Below, in pieces: positions 54,372 to 58,695 of a DNA stretch of 58,695 bases (positions are counted from its first letter, which is position 1; the number at the start of each line of letters is the position of its first letter). The stretch is taken from the NCBI GenBank assembly GCA_017430325.1, contig JAFRNE010000034.1:1-58695 (forward strand), in the 5' to 3' direction. Below the pieces are notes generated by a model that did not search any database, had not been told where the DNA came from, and saw only the letters and a program-made list of their open reading frames with translations. The DNA is from Eubacterium sp. (GTDB lineage: Bacteria; Bacillota; Clostridia; Lachnospirales; Lachnospiraceae). Position numbers and translations under genes: made by a program.

Positions 54372-55595
54372 ATGTTTTGTTCTGTTTGTGGAGCCCCGCT
54401 TCAGGAAGGACAGTTATTCTGTTCAAGATGCGGCTCAAATGTAGGAAACCAACAGCAGATGATGAACCAGCAGGCGATGAATCAACATGCGATGAACCAG
54501 CAGGCGATGAATCAGCAACAGATGATACCGGCAAATGATCAACCACAAAATTCTGTCACTCCACCCGGTTATCCAAACTATAGCTATAGTAATTATCCAC
54601 AAATGTCCCCTGCTCCCAATAAACCTATAAAGGAAAAGAAAAACAAGAAGATATTGATATTTGTCATAGTTTTTCTGATTGCTGCAGCCGGTGGAATAAC
54701 AGCGTATTTTCTTCTGAGAGATAAAAAAGGCGGTTCATCAAATCCAAAGGATGCCACATTAAATTGTGTCAATTCATTACAAGGTGACGACATTGAGCAG
54801 ATAATAAAACTTATTCCTGATGATGTCCTCAATCTTTATATATCATTTAATTCAGAGGATTTTGCTATGCTCGATGTTTCAAGTGCAGATGACTGGAATA
54901 ATATGTTAAGGCAGATCTATAAAGAAAACGGAAATCATATTCCGGATACTCTCGCTCCTAGTTATCAGTTCAAGGTAAACGACTATACTGAGGGAACTCT
55001 TGATGAAGTATTGGACGAATTGATCAAGAAACAATACTTATCGGAAACGACAACGGCCTTCCTTAAGGAGCTGTTATATACCCTGGACTTAGAGAACAAA
55101 TTTGCCATAGTAGATGTCACCATTACAGAAAATGGTGAAGCTCATCCAACAGTAGACCTTTGTTACAGATACGAAGGATCATGGTATTCGTTTTCAGCCT
55201 TATCCATCCCTGATATGTTGATAAATTACGTGAAAAAGTCTATGTGTGCAAATGATGTCTCATCAGGACAGACAATCGGCACAGCATTATACACTGTATT
55301 AAGCAATGAAGACTGCTACGATGAGCTTTCAAAATACTTTAACGGAGGCATACTCTTCACCGCAGAACCCGGTGAAGAATTCAAGCTGGTTCAAGGGATC
55401 AACGCTCCAAAAGCATCTAAAGAATTCAACAATTTACTTGGTAACACAGCTCCGAAAATAAAGTTTACCGGATACGATCAGGTTGGCTGGGCAGTCAGCA
55501 TAACAGCCGACGAAAAAGTTACGGTGTGGATCAGTACCGCTTCTAATCCAACAGCTTTTGAAGTTTATCCAGATGCTAGCGGCGTATATAAATAA
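54372..55595 (+). CDS. Zinc-ribbon membrane protein with MNQQ repeats
   Basis: The 407-residue protein opens with a double-CxxC zinc ribbon (FCSVCGAPLQEGQLFCSRCGS). A linker of Met-Asn-Gln repeats follows (MNQQAMNQHAMNQQAMNQQ), then a Pro/Tyr/Asn stretch, one membrane helix (ILIFVIVFLIAAAGGITAYFLL, about residues 95-116) and about 290 extracytoplasmic residues. The plan is that of the gene at 2365: a zinc ribbon inside, a helix, and an unknown domain outside. The outer sequences differ. The repeats at codon level (atgaatcagc) can expand or contract. I do not know the function. Confidence 0.87.
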   Translation: MFCSVCGAPLQEGQLFCSRCGSNVGNQQQMMNQQAMNQHAMNQQAMNQQQMIPANDQPQNSVTPPGYPNYSYSNYPQMSPAPNKPIKEKKNKKILIFVIVFLIAAAGGITAYFLLRDKKGGSSNPKDATLNCVNSLQGDDIEQIIKLIPDDVLNLYISFNSEDFAMLDVSSADDWNNMLRQIYKENGNHIPDTLAPSYQFKVNDYTEGTLDEVLDELIKKQYLSETTTAFLKELLYTLDLENKFAIVDVTITENGEAHPTVDLCYRYEGSWYSFSALSIPDMLINYVKKSMCANDVSSGQTIGTALYTVLSNEDCYDELSKYFNGGILFTAEPGEEFKLVQGINAPKASKEFNNLLGNTAPKIKFTGYDQVGWAVSITADEKVTVWISTASNPTAFEVYPDASGVYK

Positions 55596-55641
55596 TGTTG
55601 GAATTCATACAATTGATTCTATGATCAATGTAATAAATGCC

Positions 55642-55680
55642 AAAAAGGGGTGCAGAACAGCTCGTTCTGCACCCCTTTTT
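55642..55680. terminator. Bidirectional terminator between convergent genes
   Basis: AAAAAGGGGTGCAGAAC pairs perfectly with GTTCTGCACCCCTTTTT around a 5-base loop, a 17-bp stem with T-runs on both strands. It serves the zinc-ribbon gene (+) and the nuclease-like gene (-). Confidence 0.97.
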
Positions 55681-55789
55681 ACGTCCTACACCTACCCGTA
55701 ACCATCATGGTAGTCAGCCCTAATTATATCTTTTTTCACAGCTGTTATTCAGCTTCAATAGATCTTTGGTACGCTCGTATTTCTAACGC

Positions 55790-56602
55790 TTAATCTTCAT
55801 ACCCCAGTTTCACTTTCAATCTATTGATCTGTTTTCTGATATCCTTTGTATTAAGCGGCTGTTGTCCAGTTTCAAAAGTCCATATTACGGAGTCGTATTG
55901 AAATAATCCTGTCGCCTCATATTTTCTGATCTTATAAAATGCATTATTCCTGTAATCCATATCGTCCATCATGCCAAAATGCTCCCAGTACACTTCGCTT
56001 CTTTCTTTTATATTCAATAACGTAAAATCCGGATGAACAGTTATTGTATTTAGAAGAAGTGGTTTTTCGTAAAGAAACGGTACCGACATCTCATCGAGTA
56101 TATCAGCAATTATCACCTCCGACTTTGATCTTACTCTTAGCCCCTGCCTTGTATAGTATTCCGGAAAGCCTTCCTGAAAATCTAATCTTATATAGTCCTG
56201 ATCCATCCAATCGGATATATATTTTTCATCATTAATATAATGAGGTCGAATCAGCTTCCTTTTTCCCGGAGCCATCTGTTCCAAGGTTGACTCAAAAGGA
56301 TCATGATTGTTTATACTTCTCCGTTTCTTTATAGCATCCTGCAATTCCTTTACCAGTTTTTCATCATATTCAATCTGGGCTAATATTACAGCCTTATCCC
56401 GGTCTTTTTCTTTTATATATTTTCCATTTGTCCCTGAATCCTTTGTCCTCAAAAAATAATGATATACACTTCCATGTTTGACCGCCCGAAGTCTGGCACC
56501 ATCAGGAACCATCATACACAGTCTTTCCAGTTCAGACTTGGCTTTTTGTAACTTCTCTTCAAAGAATCTTATATCATTTAATAAGTTTTTCTCACTAATC
56601 AT
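55790..56602 (-). CDS. PD-(D/E)XK-like protein with N-terminal coiled coil
   Basis: From the ATG at 56602 (AGGAGG five bases upstream) the protein is 270 residues. Residues 1-45 form a coiled coil (DIRFFEEKLQKAKSELERL). The second half fits a restriction-nuclease-like fold: RSKSE with Glu162, VHPDF with Asp192, and YWEHFGMM with Glu207. The usual lysine after the last Glu is His, as in some very-short-patch and resolvase-like relatives. A DNA-cleaving role is inferred. It lies alone between a terminator and the palindrome array. Confidence 0.75.
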   Translation of the reverse strand: MISEKNLLNDIRFFEEKLQKAKSELERLCMMVPDGARLRAVKHGSVYHYFLRTKDSGTNGKYIKEKDRDKAVILAQIEYDEKLVKELQDAIKKRRSINNHDPFESTLEQMAPGKRKLIRPHYINDEKYISDWMDQDYIRLDFQEGFPEYYTRQGLRVRSKSEVIIADILDEMSVPFLYEKPLLLNTITVHPDFTLLNIKERSEVYWEHFGMMDDMDYRNNAFYKIRKYEATGLFQYDSVIWTFETGQQPLNTKDIRKQINRLKVKLGYED

Positions 56603-56642
56603 CATATCCTCCTGACTCTTAATACTAATATTTCCCCGCACA

Positions 56643-56970
56643 GGTAATAATTTCTGCTATTTATGATTTTTATTACCCTAATATCCTGTTTAGGATTCTT
56701 GATTTCTCACATAAAGGTAATTATCCACTGCACATTAGCATGTTTGTTACCCCTTTTACCTTTTTTTCGCACTATTGACTCCACCTTCAGGTAACAAACC
56801 CTGCCTGGGGAGTGTTTTGTTACCTCTACCTTCATTTTTTCTCTCTATTTTCTCCATCTACGGGTAACAAACCCTGCCTGGGGAGTGTTTTATTACCTCT
56901 ATCTTCATTTTTTCTCTCTATTTTCTCCATCTACGGGTAACAAGCTCTGCCTGGGGAGTGTTTTGTTACC
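56643..56970. repeat. Five palindromic units at a 73-bp period
   Basis: Units of 35-36 bp start at 56643, 56716, 56790, 56863 and 56936. Each begins GGTAA and ends TTACC; units 3-5 have GGTAACAAA-type and TTTGTTACC-type arms around CCTGCCTGGGG. All four gaps between units are 38 bp. Gaps 3 and 4 are nearly identical to each other (T-rich, cttcattttttctctc), while gaps 1 and 2 differ. Units 1 and 2 have diverged in the loop but kept the ends. The array fills the space between comEC and the nuclease-like gene. Confidence 0.92.
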
Positions 56971-57006
56971 TCTACACCCAATTAATAAAAGATTGAAGCC
57001 TTCTTT

Positions 57007-58695
57007 CTATGGTAGTTCCAGAATCACAGCACCATTCCTGTCGGTTCTTTTGATTTCTACATCCTCTTCTTCATATCTTTCTATAGTTTCGGGAGCAGGG
57101 TGTCCGTAAATATTGTTCTTTCCACAGGATATGATAACTGTTTCAGGCGATACCGCCCGAATAAACTCATCTGACGATGAGTACTTCGAACCATGATGCG
57201 GACATATCAGAATATCTGAATCAACCATCCGCGCTTCTCTTTCCACAATCTCTTTTTCAGATTCACTTCCAATATCGCCTGTAAATAAAATTGTATGTTC
57301 AGAGTAAGTCAGTCTCATAACCAGGGAGGATTCATTATTATTAGCAGCCCTTTCATCTTGCTCATCATTGGTTATATCCGGAATATATCTATCCTCATAT
57401 GGATGTAACACTTCCATCCTCACTCCTTCAGCTTCCATCACATCGCCTGCCGAAACATATATGATCTCGCATTCTATCTTTTCCGCTGCAACTACGAGCC
57501 TGTCTAGTTTTTCATCAGCCGTCACACCTGTCCGTGCAATACAAAGCCGCTCAATTTCTATCCCCTCCAGCTCAGCCTCCTCAAAAAGATATATCAATCC
57601 GTTGATATGATCCTCATCACTGTGAGAGAGAAATACAACATCAATATCCGATATCCCAAAATACTTCAGCGCCGGAGCAATTATCTTCCTTCCATTCTCC
57701 TTTTTACTTGAAGAACCGCCGTCATAGATTATATTTATGCCCTCGGCAGTATGTGCAAATGAAGCGCTTCCCTGCCCCACATCAAGTATCACCGCAAAGG
57801 ACCTCAGCCGATTGCTCAGGCTGACGCTTATGATAAATACAGCTTCCAGCAAAATACACGCAAATATATATCCTGCGCAGTATCTGATTTCTCTTTTTCT
57901 TATCTTATCTACCGAACCCCGGTCTTTAGCTTTCCTTCTCCTTCTCTTCCCAAAGAACATTATGATTGCTGCAAGCAGCATTATGTAAACCATATAGTGA
58001 TATACCCTTCCTGCTCCTGTATTAATCCTTGCCATAGGAAGCTTCATAAACAGCCTGCAGATCCATTCGTAAAACCTTAATATCAGTTCTGCCGGAAAGG
58101 CAGCTGCCCTCGCCAAAAATATGCTCCACTGCCAGAGCCCAAGCACTGCCGCTGCAAAACCAAAAGCTACCGCGAAAAACAAAAGCGGAATGATAATAAA
58201 ATTCACCGCCATGCTATAGAGTGGCACTTCATAGTAACCCCTTATCACAAGCGGCAGCAGAAATACGTTCAGTGTCACGGACGATATCAGCCCCATAACA
58301 AAAACCTTGTATCGCTTTCTTATAAGCTTCTTCATGTTTCTGAAACGTTCATTTTCGTAGATAGCGTTATATACTATTTCCGAACAGATAAGTCCTGCCG
58401 CCGCCGCATAGCTCATCTGCATTCCCGAGGAAACAACCGAATCCGGACGGATGATCAGCATCACCAGAAGCGCTGTCACCATGGACGTCGGTTTATCTGC
58501 AGTCCTTCCGAAAAGCTCAGCCAGAAATACAACCGTGATCATAATGAAGGCCCTGACCGCCGCCTCAGAAAAGCCGGTCATCATGCCGTACAGAAACAGC
58601 CCTGCTATAGAAAGAAGTGCCCTCAGTCTTTTCTTCACACCGAGCAGCTTGAGAAAACTTACAATGACCGAGGCAAAGAAAGCCATATGAAGTGA
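57007..58695 (-). CDS. comEC: ComEC/Rec2-family DNA uptake channel (partial)
   Basis: The reading frame is open to the right edge, so the N-terminus is outside the window; about 562 residues are visible. The first 250 are the membrane channel domain (GMMTGFSEAAVRAFIMI, MQMSYAAAAGLI, YYEVPLYSMAVNFIIIPL). The C-terminal 270 form a metallo-beta-lactamase domain with the metal motif LSHSDEDHINGL, LFTGDIG and CPHHGSKYS. ComEC carries single-stranded DNA into the cell during transformation; the C-terminal domain is thought to degrade the other strand. No other com genes are in view. Confidence 0.93.
   Translation of the reverse strand, partial: SLHMAFFASVIVSFLKLLGVKKRLRALLSIAGLFLYGMMTGFSEAAVRAFIMITVVFLAELFGRTADKPTSMVTALLVMLIIRPDSVVSSGMQMSYAAAAGLICSEIVYNAIYENERFRNMKKLIRKRYKVFVMGLISSVTLNVFLLPLVIRGYYEVPLYSMAVNFIIIPLLFFAVAFGFAAAVLGLWQWSIFLARAAAFPAELILRFYEWICRLFMKLPMARINTGAGRVYHYMVYIMLLAAIIMFFGKRRRRKAKDRGSVDKIRKREIRYCAGYIFACILLEAVFIISVSLSNRLRSFAVILDVGQGSASFAHTAEGINIIYDGGSSSKKENGRKIIAPALKYFGISDIDVVFLSHSDEDHINGLIYLFEEAELEGIEIERLCIARTGVTADEKLDRLVVAAEKIECEIIYVSAGDVMEAEGVRMEVLHPYEDRYIPDITNDEQDERAANNNESSLVMRLTYSEHTILFTGDIGSESEKEIVEREARMVDSDILICPHHGSKYSSSDEFIRAVSPETVIISCGKNNIYGHPAPETIERYEEEDVEIKRTDRNGAVILELP

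Noticed and set aside
56643..56970. CRISPR array
   Set aside because: The palindromic repeats and constant 38-bp gaps look like one, but two gaps are nearly identical to each other, the repeats themselves diverge strongly, there are only five units, and no cas gene is in the window.

Overview
The window looks like a chromosome segment of a low-to-moderate GC clostridial Firmicute, most likely family Lachnospiraceae. The family call is inferred from gene style and content: AddAB, a LonA gene behind a CIRCE site, a SufS-SufU fusion, GGDEF proteins, zinc-ribbon membrane proteins, and WW-type cell-wall-binding repeats. I cannot name a species. Almost all genes lie on the minus strand. Plus-strand genes are few: an orphan protein at 26232, a 48-codon ORF at 37390, holA, rpsT and a zinc-ribbon protein at 54372.

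Layout, left to right. 1-1143: a GGDEF gene with a broken N-terminal half. 1163-4733: an apparent operon ttcA-like/rhodanese, zinc-ribbon protein, azlC, azlD, ending in a clear terminator. 4815-7861: an amino-acid ABC transporter (fused binding protein and permease, plus ATPase) and a DUF4428-type protein. 7922-13071: the Fe-S assembly operon sufC-sufB-sufD-sufSU. 13235-16003: a pair related to SbcC/SbcD (YhaN/YhaO) in which both partners have lost their catalytic motifs. 16105-17901: a Na/Pi-type transporter. 18055-22168: dapA-dapB-small protein-coaX-dus, tightly packed behind a promoter and a lysine riboswitch. 22178-26079: a GGDEF remnant, a thioesterase, an SDR enzyme, a membrane phosphoesterase and a lipid kinase.

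26191-29379: the orphan protein and a Cthe_2159-type lipoprotein, converging on a shared terminator. 29551-37190: the ATP synthase operon (atpB, E, F, A, G, D, C) plus a PAS-GGDEF gene, with a consensus promoter and a terminator. It has no separate atpH; the C-terminal domain of delta is fused to the front of AtpA, and AtpE carries a signal-peptide-like extension. 37245-37536: paired operators and a small HTH-like ORF. 37625-45330: addB-addA. 45444-47798: lon. 47871-50158: glgB. 50247-51963: a nested inverted repeat, holA, and rpsT with a long leader. 52082-54100: an NlpC/P60-like cell-wall protein and an acetyltransferase. 54263-56602: a second zinc-ribbon protein and a PD-(D/E)XK-like protein. 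56643-56970: five palindromic units at a 73-bp period. 57007-58695: the 3' part of comEC, running off the right edge.

The strongest candidates for something new are the doubly inactivated SbcC/SbcD-like pair, the delta-alpha ATP synthase fusion with its extended c subunit, and the phased palindrome array beside comEC. No tRNA, rRNA, insertion sequence or cas gene was recognised.
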